This document shows, in pieces, positions 1 through 5,890 of a DNA stretch of 6,446 bases (its first letter is position 1; every line of letters begins with the position of its first letter). Both the position numbers and the translations under genes were made by a program. The notes beneath the pieces were generated by a model. The model worked only from the letters and a program-made list of their open reading frames with translations. It was not told the origin of the DNA and did no database searches. Source of the stretch: CAYVZZ01 sp964456185 (lineage in GTDB: Bacteria; Pseudomonadota; Gammaproteobacteria; Pseudomonadales; Alcanivoracaceae); NCBI GenBank assembly GCA_964456185.1, contig CAYVZZ010000124.1, positions 1 through 6,446 on the forward strand, read 5' to 3'.

Positions 1-8
1 GGTCGGTT

Positions 9-362
9 TTATTTGTCTTTCGGCCACTCGCGGACGAGGTGGGGCAGCTTGTTGGGCACGCCGTCCCACTTCTCGTGTTCTTCCATGGGCGGCACCATTT
101 CGGTGATGTTCGGCCAGGCCGGGTTGGCGTCTTCGCAGAGTTCGCGGTTGATTTCGGCGTAGTTTTCCTGTCCTTCTGGCAGCTCGTCTTCCGAGAAGAT
201 GGCGTTTACCGGGCACTCAGGTTCGCAGAGAGCACAATCGATACATTCGTCGGGATGAATGACGAGGAAGTTGGGGCCTTCGTAAAAGCAATCGACCGGA
301 CAGACTTCAACACAGTCGGTGTGTTTGCAATTGATGCAGTTGTCAGCAACAACGAACGCCAT
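9..362 (-). CDS. fdxA: Seven-iron ferredoxin, FdxA/FdI type
   Basis: Small soluble cytoplasmic electron carrier with one [3Fe-4S] and one [4Fe-4S] cluster. The 117-residue product begins MAFVVADNCINCKHTDC and has cysteines at 9, 12, 17, 21, 25, 40, 43, 46, 50 and 76. By comparison with Azotobacter vinelandii FdI, Cys9, Cys17 and Cys50 should bind the 3Fe cluster and Cys21, Cys40, Cys43 and Cys46 the 4Fe cluster. The nearly invariant segment PVDCFYEGPNFLVIHPDEC is intact. It is about 10 residues longer than the usual 106-107, through a small insertion around residues 75-83 (which adds Cys76) and a charged C-terminal tail. The start at 362 is chosen because GGAGG lies 6 bases before the ATG and the family begins at exactly this residue. 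The gene follows mutS on the same strand after 94 bases and has its own likely promoter. The physiological redox partner cannot be told from the sequence. Confidence 0.97.
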   Translation of the reverse strand: MAFVVADNCINCKHTDCVEVCPVDCFYEGPNFLVIHPDECIDCALCEPECPVNAIFSEDELPEGQENYAEINRELCEDANPAWPNITEMVPPMEEHEKWDGVPNKLPHLVREWPKDK

Positions 363-368
363 GGGATA

Positions 369-373
369 CCTCC
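369..373 (-). promoter_or_regulatory. fdxA ribosome binding site
   Basis: GGAGG on the minus strand, 6 bases before the ATG at 362-360. It decides the start: an in-frame ATG 48 bases further upstream would place this site inside the coding region and has no comparable site of its own. Confidence 0.9.
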
Positions 374-382
374 AGAAGTGAT

Positions 383-400
383 GACGCCATTTTAGGCGTC
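383..400 (-). promoter_or_regulatory. Inverted repeat bracketing the fdxA -10 box
   Basis: GACGCC and GGCGTC form a perfect 6-base inverted repeat around a 6-base centre. On the minus strand that centre is TAAAAT, the proposed -10 hexamer. It could be a repressor operator. As RNA it could form a hairpin, but most of it would lie upstream of the predicted transcript start, so an operator is the better guess. The binding protein is unknown. Confidence 0.4.
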
Positions 401-417
401 GCGACGTCAATCGGCAA
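389..417 (-). promoter_or_regulatory. Putative sigma70 promoter of fdxA
   Basis: On the minus strand TTGCCG (412-417, four of six matches to TTGACA) is followed after 17 bases by TAAAAT (389-394, five of six matches to TATAAT). Transcription would start near 382, giving a leader of only about 20 bases. A very A+T-rich tract lies upstream at about 427-456 and could act as a distal UP-like element. The -10 box forms the centre of an inverted repeat. This is judged from sequence only. Confidence 0.5.
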
Positions 418-430
418 TGCGCGAAGGTCG

Positions 431-452
431 AATATAAAATATATTTTAAATA
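431..452. repeat. A+T-rich tract with 14-base palindrome between mutS and fdxA
   Basis: The tract is almost pure A/T and contains the perfect palindrome TAAAATATATTTTA at 435-448. It begins 4 bases after the mutS stop codon and lies upstream of the fdxA promoter. There is no G+C-rich stem, so it is a poor intrinsic terminator. An UP-like or bendable DNA element serving fdxA is more likely. Function is inferred from position only. Confidence 0.4.
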
Positions 453-456
453 TACA

Positions 457-3027
457 TTATGACGACGACAAGTGTTTTAGCTCGTATAGCAGATCCAGCG
501 CGTCACGCGGAGTTATATCGTCAGGATTGATTTGTTGTAAACGCACATCGCTCGCGGATGGCGTTTGTGCAAAGAAGTCAGACTGGGTGGGTGTGGCCGT
601 TGCCGTTTGAGTCGGTTTGTCAGCGGTCTGCTGGTCGCGCTGGGCTTCCATGTTGGCGAGGTAGTGCCGCGCTTTGCTTACCACGCCCGCAGGCACCCCG
701 GCCAGCTTGGCCACCTGTAAACCATAGCTTTGGCTGGCGGGGCCGTCCTGTACGCGGTGTAAAAAGATGATGTTGTCATCCTGCTCGCTGGCGGATAGGT
801 GTGCGTTGTGTACCTGAGGGCAGTCGTCGGCCAACTGGGTGAGCTCGAAATAGTGGGTGGCAAAGAGGGTGTAACTTTGAATGCGGTTAGCCAGATCGTC
901 GGCGCAGGCCCAGGCGAGGCTGAGGCCGTCAAAGGTGCTGGTGCCGCGGCCGATTTCATCCATTAATACCAGACTGTGTTGGCTGGCATGGTGCAAAATG
1001 TTGGCGGTTTCCGACATTTCGACCATAAAGGTCGAGCGTCCACCGGCCAGATCATCTGCCGAGCCGATACGGGTGAAGATGCGGTCGATGTGGCCGATGG
1101 TGGCGCTGGCAGCCGGCACGCCACAGCCCAAATGTGCCATGAGCACGATTAACGCAATTTGGCGCATATAGGTGCTTTTGCCGCCCATATTGGGGCCAGT
1201 TACCACCAGCATGCGGTGGGCTTGGTCAAGCAACAGGCTGTTGGGGATGAAATCGCTGTCGATGACGTGCTCCACCACAGGATGACGGCCATCGACAATC
1301 TCGATGCGATTGCCGTCCTGCAATTCCGGCAATACATAGTTCAAGGTGGTGAGGCGTTCGGCAAAGCCGCTTAATACGTCCAGTTTGGCAAGACCGGCGG
1401 CGGCTTGTTGCAGGGCGGCGAGTGGGGCGTTGAGAGCGTCCAGCAGTTCGCCATAGAGGCGTTTTTCCAACGCCAGTGCCTTGCTCGAGGCCGATAATGC
1501 CTTGTCTTCGAAGGCTTTTAGCTCGGGTGTAATAAAACGTTCGGTGTTTTTCAGGGTCTGGCGACGCGTGTAATCGATGGGGGCTTCGTCAGCTTCTTTC
1601 TTGGATAGCTCGATGAAATAACCGTGCACGCGATTGAATTTGACGCGTAGCGTACTAAAACCGGTGCGCTCTTTTTCACGCTGCTCCAGTTGTAGCAGGT
1701 GGTCGGCGGCGTTATCGCTAATGCCGCGCAACTCGTCCAGTTCATCGTGGTAACCAGATTGAATGACGCCGCCATCGCGAATCAGCATGGGCGGGTTGTC
1801 GATAATGGCGCGCTCAATGAGAGCGGCTTCATCGGGGAAGGTGCCGATTTGCTGGCGCAAGGCGGCTAACGGGCTGTCTTCCGGCAGTAATTGCTGCAAT
1901 GCGGGCAGGCTGGCCAGAGCTTGACCTAATCGCGTGAGGTCGCGCGGGCGGGCCGAACGTAACGCCAAGCGTCCCAGGATACGTTCCATGTCGCCAATTG
2001 ACGATAAAATGTCGCGAATGGCGTCGAATTGTTGCTTGTCGGCCAGATAACGCACAATCTGCTGTCGCGCCCGAATGGCCTCATGGTCGCGCAATGGACT
2101 GCCGATGTAACGTTTTAGCAGTCGCGCCCCCATGCTGGTGCAGGTGGTGTCGAGCACGGAGGCTAAAGTAGGCGCTTCTTTGCCGGTCAATGTCAGTGTC
2201 AGTTCCAGATTGCGGCGCGTGGCAGCATCCAGATGAATGCTGTCATCCAGGCATTCGACTTTTAAGGTTTGAATGTGTGAGAGCGGATTGCGTTGGGTGT
2301 CGCGCGCGTATTGCAGCAGGCAGCCGGTGGCGGCGATTTCCAGCTCGCCGGGGTGACCGAAGCCTTGCAGGTCATGGGTGCCAAAGTGGTCGCACAACAG
2401 TCGCTCGGCACTGTCGCTGTCGAACTCCCAGGGTGGGCGCGCATGGCTGCCGGTGCGTGAGGTCAGACTCGCCGGCAAACTGGCGTCTTCCGGATAGAGC
2501 AGTTCGGCGGGCTGCCAGCGTTCGACCTGAGCGATACAAGCGGCCAAATCAGGTAGCGCGCAGCAGGTAAACACGCCAGCGGTCAAGTCCAGACTGGCAG
2601 CGGCATAATGTTGCTTATGGCAGACGATGGCACAAAGCAGATTGTCGCTGCGGGCGTCCATCAGGGCTTCATCACTCAAGGTGCCGGGCGTGATAATGCG
2701 CGCCACCTTGCGCTCCATGGGGCCTTTGCTTTTCTTCGGGTCGCCCACCTGTTCGCAAATCACCACGGATTCGCCGTGACGCACCAAGCGCGCCAGATAG
2801 TTTTCGGCGGCATGATAGGGGATGCCGGCCATGGGAATCGGCTGACCGGCGGACTTGCCGCGTGCGGTCAGGGTGATGTCGAGTAGCTTGGCCGCCTTTT
2901 CCGCATCGTCATAAAACAGCTCGTAAAAATCGCCCATGCGATAGAACACCAGCTGGTTGGGGTGCTCCGCTTTGATGCGAATATATTGCTGCATCATGGG
3001 CGTGTGTTGTGACGATTTGGATGGCAT
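457..3027 (-). CDS. mutS: DNA mismatch repair ATPase MutS
   Basis: Recognises mispaired and unpaired bases and starts methyl-directed mismatch repair with MutL. The 856 residues match the usual length of about 855. The N-terminal mismatch-binding domain has the GDFYELF motif with Phe34 and Glu36, the pair that contacts the mismatch (Phe36/Glu38 in E. coli). Connector, lever and clamp regions follow up to about residue 570. The ATPase has Walker A GPNMGGKST (611-619), signature STFMVEMSETANIL (665-678), Walker B ending in Asp690-Glu691, D-loop GRGTSTFDG (693-701) and the FATHY histidine (725). After a Thr/Ala/Pro/Gln-rich linker (801-815), QSDFF (815-819) fits a sliding-clamp binding motif. 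The C-terminal helix-loop-helix keeps Asp836 and Arg841, equivalent to the E. coli tetramer-contact residues. The start agrees with E. coli MutS, placing HTPMMQQY a few residues in, and AGGG lies 8 bases upstream. The gene looks intact. Confidence 0.99.
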   Translation of the reverse strand: MPSKSSQHTPMMQQYIRIKAEHPNQLVFYRMGDFYELFYDDAEKAAKLLDITLTARGKSAGQPIPMAGIPYHAAENYLARLVRHGESVVICEQVGDPKKSKGPMERKVARIITPGTLSDEALMDARSDNLLCAIVCHKQHYAAASLDLTAGVFTCCALPDLAACIAQVERWQPAELLYPEDASLPASLTSRTGSHARPPWEFDSDSAERLLCDHFGTHDLQGFGHPGELEIAATGCLLQYARDTQRNPLSHIQTLKVECLDDSIHLDAATRRNLELTLTLTGKEAPTLASVLDTTCTSMGARLLKRYIGSPLRDHEAIRARQQIVRYLADKQQFDAIRDILSSIGDMERILGRLALRSARPRDLTRLGQALASLPALQQLLPEDSPLAALRQQIGTFPDEAALIERAIIDNPPMLIRDGGVIQSGYHDELDELRGISDNAADHLLQLEQREKERTGFSTLRVKFNRVHGYFIELSKKEADEAPIDYTRRQTLKNTERFITPELKAFEDKALSASSKALALEKRLYGELLDALNAPLAALQQAAAGLAKLDVLSGFAERLTTLNYVLPELQDGNRIEIVDGRHPVVEHVIDSDFIPNSLLLDQAHRMLVVTGPNMGGKSTYMRQIALIVLMAHLGCGVPAASATIGHIDRIFTRIGSADDLAGGRSTFMVEMSETANILHHASQHSLVLMDEIGRGTSTFDGLSLAWACADDLANRIQSYTLFATHYFELTQLADDCPQVHNAHLSASEQDDNIIFLHRVQDGPASQSYGLQVAKLAGVPAGVVSKARHYLANMEAQRDQQTADKPTQTATATPTQSDFFAQTPSASDVRLQQINPDDITPRDALDLLYELKHLSSS

Positions 3028-3056
3028 GCCTTAAACCCTGAAGAAACCGGTGGGTG

Positions 3057-3086
3057 AGCATAGCAAATGGCCGGCCAGCCAGTCGA
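3057..3086 (-). promoter_or_regulatory. Possible mutS promoter
   Basis: In the 81-base gap between usp and mutS, the minus strand carries TCGACT (3081-3086) and TATGCT (3057-3062) with an 18-base spacer, each matching four of six consensus bases. The predicted transcript would begin about 25 bases before the mutS start codon. The spacer contains the palindrome TGGCCGGCCA (3068-3077). mutS could instead, or in addition, be read from the upstream sulP-usp transcript, because no terminator is visible between usp and mutS. Confidence 0.3.
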
Positions 3087-3108
3087 TACCCAGATGCTCT
3101 TCGATTAA

Positions 3109-3972
3109 CTAGTGCATAACCAGCATGGGCAATCGGCAGCGCTTGATCAGTGAAAGCGTCGTGCTGCCCAGCAGCCATTCTCGAAGCTTTGAATGACCGT
3201 AAGCCCCCATCAACAGTAGATTAATGCCATTTGCATCGGCATAGCCAAGTAAGGAATCAACGACCTTCCCCGACAGCACTTTGATGGAGTGATGCGCGCG
3301 ATTTTCTTCCAGCAGAGACTCCGCCCAAGCGATACGTTTATTATTTGCTTCACTATTGCCGACCATCACGACATGGCAATCAAGGTTAGCCATTAGCGGA
3401 TGATGAGCCGCAAGCTTAATGGCGTTACATGACCCGGGGCTACCATCGAATGCCACCAATACACGCAGAATGGGTTGATAATTACGAGGCGCCAGTAATA
3501 CAGGCTGCTTGGATCGGCGCAAAATGTCTTCCAGATGGGCACCAACGCGCAATTGCTCGGCATCATTGGCCATTCCTTGTTTGCCGATGATGGTGAAATC
3601 ATTGTTATTAAACTGGGTGTTCAGTCCGCCAGAGAGATTATCGGCCAGTTGACCACGGCGCAGATCGGCATGAACCTGACTGACACCTAGGTCATGTAAA
3701 TGCGCTTTGGCCATATCGAGCAGCTCATGCCCTTGCTCTATGGCCAGTCGCGCTTGTGCCTCGTCAAACTTAACTAATTTGCTTAACAGAGTGCTGCTCG
3801 CATCGATGCCTATACTGCCGCTAAAGTCGGTCAAATTGGTGCGTTCCGGATGTTGTTCAAGCACATGCAACAACTCCACATCGCTTTCAAGGCGCAAAGC
3901 GACCCAAGCGGTATGCTCAAGTACGCTTTGCATATAACTTGAACCGTCCATTAAGGCTAAAATTTTTGTCAT
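3109..3972 (-). CDS. Tandem-domain universal stress protein (UspA superfamily)
   Basis: A 287-residue cytoplasmic protein made of two Usp domains, roughly 1-162 and 167-287, the architecture of UspE-like proteins. Each domain opens with a beta strand ending in Asp-Gly (MTKILALMDGSS and LRVLVAFDGSPG; Asp9 and Asp176). The second domain has the complete ATP-binding pattern G-2x-G-9x-G-S at Gly256, Gly259, Gly269 and Ser270, and ends in the usual C-terminal strand LPMLVMH. In the first domain the pattern is loosened: GKQG at 130-133 is followed by 10 rather than 9 residues and then Gly-Ala. Domain 2 is therefore the likelier nucleotide binder. The start lies 8 bases after the sulP stop, with AGGGAT as ribosome binding site overlapping that stop, so translation is probably coupled to sulP. 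A role in stress survival or in modulating the neighbouring transporter is inferred from the family and position. No precise function can be assigned. Confidence 0.93.
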   Translation of the reverse strand: MTKILALMDGSSYMQSVLEHTAWVALRLESDVELLHVLEQHPERTNLTDFSGSIGIDASSTLLSKLVKFDEAQARLAIEQGHELLDMAKAHLHDLGVSQVHADLRRGQLADNLSGGLNTQFNNNDFTIIGKQGMANDAEQLRVGAHLEDILRRSKQPVLLAPRNYQPILRVLVAFDGSPGSCNAIKLAAHHPLMANLDCHVVMVGNSEANNKRIAWAESLLEENRAHHSIKVLSGKVVDSLLGYADANGINLLLMGAYGHSKLREWLLGSTTLSLIKRCRLPMLVMH

Positions 3973-3976
3973 ACGT

Positions 3977-3982
3977 ATCCCT
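3977..3982 (-). promoter_or_regulatory. usp ribosome binding site overlapping the sulP stop codon
   Basis: AGGGAT on the minus strand shares its first two bases with the TAG stop of sulP and lies 4 bases before the usp ATG. Ribosomes finishing sulP would arrive on this site, a usual arrangement for translational coupling, and it supports the chosen usp start. Confidence 0.75.
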
Positions 3983-5462
3983 AGTGACTCATCAGGTGTT
4001 CAATAGCATCGGGTTTGTCATGCACGCCCAATTTGTCCACCAGCGTGGCGCTGGCTTCGTTCAGCCCGCGCAGATCTACATGGGTGCCTTCACGGCGGAA
4101 CTTGAGCACAACCTTGTCAAGTGCGCCAACAGCAGTCAAATCCCAGAAGTGAGCACGACTAACATCAATACATACTTCATCGAGTGCTTCACCAAAATCA
4201 AAACTGTTTACAAACGTCTCCGCAGAAGTAAAGAACACCTGGCCAGTCACACGATATTCCCGCATATGGGTCTGCTCGTCGAGTTCAGAGCCGATGTGCA
4301 ACACCTGGCTGACCTTGCGCGCAAAGAAGAGCGCGCTCAGCAGCACGCCCACCAAGACGCCAATCGCCAGATTGTGGGTGGCCACCACGATCACCACGGT
4401 AGCGATCATGACGATACTGGATGATTTTGGATGCGTGCGAAGGTTGCGGAAGGACGACCAGTCGAAGGTGCCAATGGACACCATGACCATCACGGCCACC
4501 AGTGATGCCATGGGAATCATGGCCAACAGCGGTTCGGCGAACACCACCAGAATCAGTAGGAAGACACCGGCCACCAGCGTGGACAGACGCCCGCGCCCGC
4601 CGGATTTCACATTGATCACGCTCTGGCCGATCATGGCGCAACCGGCCATGCCGCCGAACAGGCCGGAGACGAAGTTGGCCGCCCCCTGACCCATGCATTC
4701 ACGATGCCGATTGCTGGTGGTGTCGGTGAAATCATCCACGATGGTAGCGGTCATCATGGTTTCCAACAGACCAACCACAGCGATGGTGACGGCGTAGGGC
4801 AGCACGATCAGCAGGGTATCGAGATTCAGGGGCACATCTGGCAGCAAAAAGATCGGTAGCGAGTCGGGTAGTGTGCCCATGTCGGCCACAGTCGGCACAT
4901 CCACGCCGACCCATACACACAATATGGTCAGCACGACGATGGAGATCAGCGGCGAAGGCACTGCCTTGGTCAGGTAGGGAAGCCCGTAGATGACAACCAG
5001 CCCGCCCAGCACCAAGGCGTACACCACCCAGGAATGGCCGATCACTTGCGGCATCTGTGCCATGAAAATCAAGATTGCCAGGGCGTTCACGAAGCCGGTT
5101 ATCACGGAGCGCGATACGAAGCGCATCAGGTTGGCCACTTTCAAGGCGCCAAAGATAAGCTGTATCACGCCGGTCAGCAGTGTGGCCAGCAGGAGATATT
5201 GCAAACCATGGTCGTGAACCAGCGACACCATGACCAGCGCCGTGGAACCGGTGGCAGCCGAAATCATGCCGACACGACCGCCGGTAAAGGCGATGGTCAC
5301 GGCAATGCAGAAAGAGGCGTAAAGTCCGACCTTGGGATCTACCCCGGCGATGATGGAAAAGGCGATGGCTTCGGGAATCAAGGCCATGGCAACGACCATG
5401 CCCGACAGGACATCATTACGAATATTGCCCAGCCAGTCCTGGCGCCAAGTGGTTGTCGTCAT
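3981..5462 (-). CDS. SulP (SLC26) family inorganic anion transporter with STAS domain
   Basis: Inner-membrane secondary transporter of 493 residues, at the short end of the SulP range and similar in size to Bacillus YbaR-type members. Hydrophobic segments fill residues about 19-382 and fit the 14-helix UraA-like fold. Landmarks are the amphipathic start NIRNDVLSGMVVAMALIPEA (14-33), the short helix region KVGLYASF, Glu234 in GLLETMMTA, and GGMAGCAMIGQSVINVKSGG (270-289) with GRGRLSTLVAG after it. A cytoplasmic STAS domain covers about 398-490, with the strand and loop DVSRAHFWDLTAVGALDKV (433-451). The ATG at 5462 is preceded by GTGAG at 6 bases and fits the family start. Substrate is not readable: sulfate, bicarbonate, chloride or dicarboxylates are known within the family. 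No carbonic anhydrase or sulfate-assimilation gene is nearby to decide. It heads a two-gene unit with the Usp protein and has a long, structured leader. Confidence 0.95.
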   Translation of the reverse strand: MTTTTWRQDWLGNIRNDVLSGMVVAMALIPEAIAFSIIAGVDPKVGLYASFCIAVTIAFTGGRVGMISAATGSTALVMVSLVHDHGLQYLLLATLLTGVIQLIFGALKVANLMRFVSRSVITGFVNALAILIFMAQMPQVIGHSWVVYALVLGGLVVIYGLPYLTKAVPSPLISIVVLTILCVWVGVDVPTVADMGTLPDSLPIFLLPDVPLNLDTLLIVLPYAVTIAVVGLLETMMTATIVDDFTDTTSNRHRECMGQGAANFVSGLFGGMAGCAMIGQSVINVKSGGRGRLSTLVAGVFLLILVVFAEPLLAMIPMASLVAVMVMVSIGTFDWSSFRNLRTHPKSSSIVMIATVVIVVATHNLAIGVLVGVLLSALFFARKVSQVLHIGSELDEQTHMREYRVTGQVFFTSAETFVNSFDFGEALDEVCIDVSRAHFWDLTAVGALDKVVLKFRREGTHVDLRGLNEASATLVDKLGVHDKPDAIEHLMSH

Positions 5463-5486
5463 AAAAAACTCACAGTAGTAGTGGGA

Positions 5487-5503
5487 TCTCACGAGAGGTG
5501 AGA
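5487..5503 (-). repeat. Hairpin in sulP leader, start-proximal copy
   Basis: TCTCAC and GTGAGA form a perfect 6-base stem around a 5-base loop, ending 24 bases before the sulP start codon. It shares the 9-base string CTCACGAGA (plus strand, 5488-5496) with the hairpin at 5535-5549. The CUCAC arm in the mRNA can also pair with GUGAG at 5469-5473, next to the start codon, so a regulatory fold is conceivable. It is not followed by a U tract and so is not a terminator. Confidence 0.45.
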
Positions 5504-5534
5504 AATCAAAAAAACACAAAATAAAAGGGGGTAA

Positions 5535-5549
5535 GCTCACGAGATGAGC
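5535..5549 (-). repeat. Hairpin in sulP leader, distal copy
   Basis: GCTCA and TGAGC form a perfect 5-base stem around a 5-base loop. The plus-strand string CTCACGAGA (5536-5544) repeats the one in the start-proximal hairpin exactly, 48 bases away. The RNA downstream of it is rich in pyrimidines and U, but no U run directly follows the stem. Confidence 0.4.
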
Positions 5550-5557
5550 CAAACAAG

Positions 5558-5570
5558 GCGTCAGTGACGC
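5558..5570. promoter_or_regulatory. 13-base dyad GCGTCA-G-TGACGC, possible operator
   Basis: Two perfect 6-base half-sites surround a single central base. A one-base centre cannot close an RNA hairpin without breaking pairs, so a protein-binding dyad is the better reading. The half-site occurs again as GCGTCA at 5708-5713, overlapping the proposed sulP -35 box. The regulator is unknown. Confidence 0.35.
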
Positions 5571-5633
5571 AGATTGCTTTTAACACCTAGTCAGTCGGTA
5601 CGGAAACGCAACTTACGGTGGAGTGGTGAGGGT

Positions 5634-5656
5634 GCCAAGGCAAAATGCGCCGTGGC
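5634..5656. repeat. Imperfect inverted repeat upstream of sulP
   Basis: GCCA and TGGC enclose GGC and GCC, giving a 4+3 base-pair stem with one mismatch and a 7-base loop. If the proposed sulP promoter is right, this lies near the 5' end of the sulP leader RNA. No function can be assigned. Confidence 0.3.
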
Positions 5657-5684
5657 TGAGTCGCAAAATTGAAATCATTCGAGC

Positions 5685-5714
5685 ATTGTAACATTTATGC
5701 ATCTATAGCGTCAT
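5685..5714 (-). promoter_or_regulatory. Putative sigma70 promoter of sulP-usp
   Basis: On the minus strand ATGACG (5709-5714, four of six consensus matches) is followed after 18 bases by TACAAT (5685-5690, five of six). It would give a leader of a little over 200 bases before the sulP start, carrying the hairpins and dyad described here. A start closer to the gene by another sigma factor cannot be excluded. Confidence 0.4.
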
Positions 5715-5780
5715 GTGCTTTGTGCTAGCTTCGAACTAAGCGGTGTGTGCAGACTGTTATTCCACCGGCGCCCCTGTGCC

Positions 5781-5809
5781 TTCAGGTACGACATTAACGA
5801 TCCTACAAA
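5781..5809 (+). promoter_or_regulatory. Weak candidate promoter for pncC
   Basis: TTCAGG (5781-5786) and TACAAA (5804-5809) stand 17 bases apart, with three and four consensus matches. It is the best-spaced pair I found on the plus strand of this gap, but it is poor and may be chance. Confidence 0.2.
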
Positions 5810-5833
5810 GTGGAATATTCTGGTGGAATAATA

Positions 5834-5887
5834 ATGACTGATTTGGAGATCCCTGAGAAGCTCATAGCGGCAGATGACAAATCGTAA
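5834..5887 (+). CDS. Possible 17-codon leader ORF before pncC
   Basis: An ATG at 5834 opens the peptide MTDLEIPEKLIAADDKS and ends at the TAA of 5885-5887. GGTGG lies 7 bases before the ATG and could serve as a ribosome binding site. The stop codon is part of TAAGGA, the pncC ribosome binding site, and is 12 bases before the pncC ATG, an arrangement that would couple translation. The frame is closed upstream by a TAA at 5795-5797. The peptide is acidic, has no signal or membrane segment and is not one I recognise. ORFs of this size arise easily by chance, so it is a candidate only. Confidence 0.25.
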   Translation: MTDLEIPEKLIAADDKS

Positions 5888-5890
5888 GGA
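5885..5890 (+). promoter_or_regulatory. pncC ribosome binding site
   Basis: TAAGGA lies 9 bases before the ATG at 5900. It supports this start over the internal Met12 or Met17. It also contains the stop codon of the short ORF just upstream. Confidence 0.75.

Noticed and set aside
39..395. A 118-codon plus-strand frame opposite fdxA.
   Set aside because: It is the antisense shadow of a strongly conserved ferredoxin, has no ribosome binding site worth naming and no recognisable protein features.
363..410. A 16-residue N-terminal extension of fdxA starting at 410.
   Set aside because: It would run through the GGAGG ribosome site and the promoter, and FdxA proteins begin at the MAFVV position.
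2190..2886. Long plus-strand frames opposite mutS (for example 2190-2570 and 2608-2886).
   Set aside because: They are codon-bias shadows of mutS; the composition is rich in Arg and Cys and no domain is visible.
3068..3077. Palindrome TGGCCGGCCA between usp and mutS as a terminator.
   Set aside because: It has no loop and no U run after it, so it cannot be an intrinsic terminator.
5488..5547. Two ACGA-loop motifs on the plus strand resembling a guanidine-II (mini-ykkC) riboswitch with paired ACGR hairpins.
   Set aside because: They are on the wrong strand for sulP and about 350 bases from pncC, and the second hairpin has only two base pairs around the ACGA. The minus-strand reading gives better stems.
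5463..5552. A 30-residue N-terminal extension of SulP starting with TTG at 5552.
   Set aside because: The start codon is weak, the added residues do not look like a SulP N-terminus, and the ATG at 5462 fits the family start.
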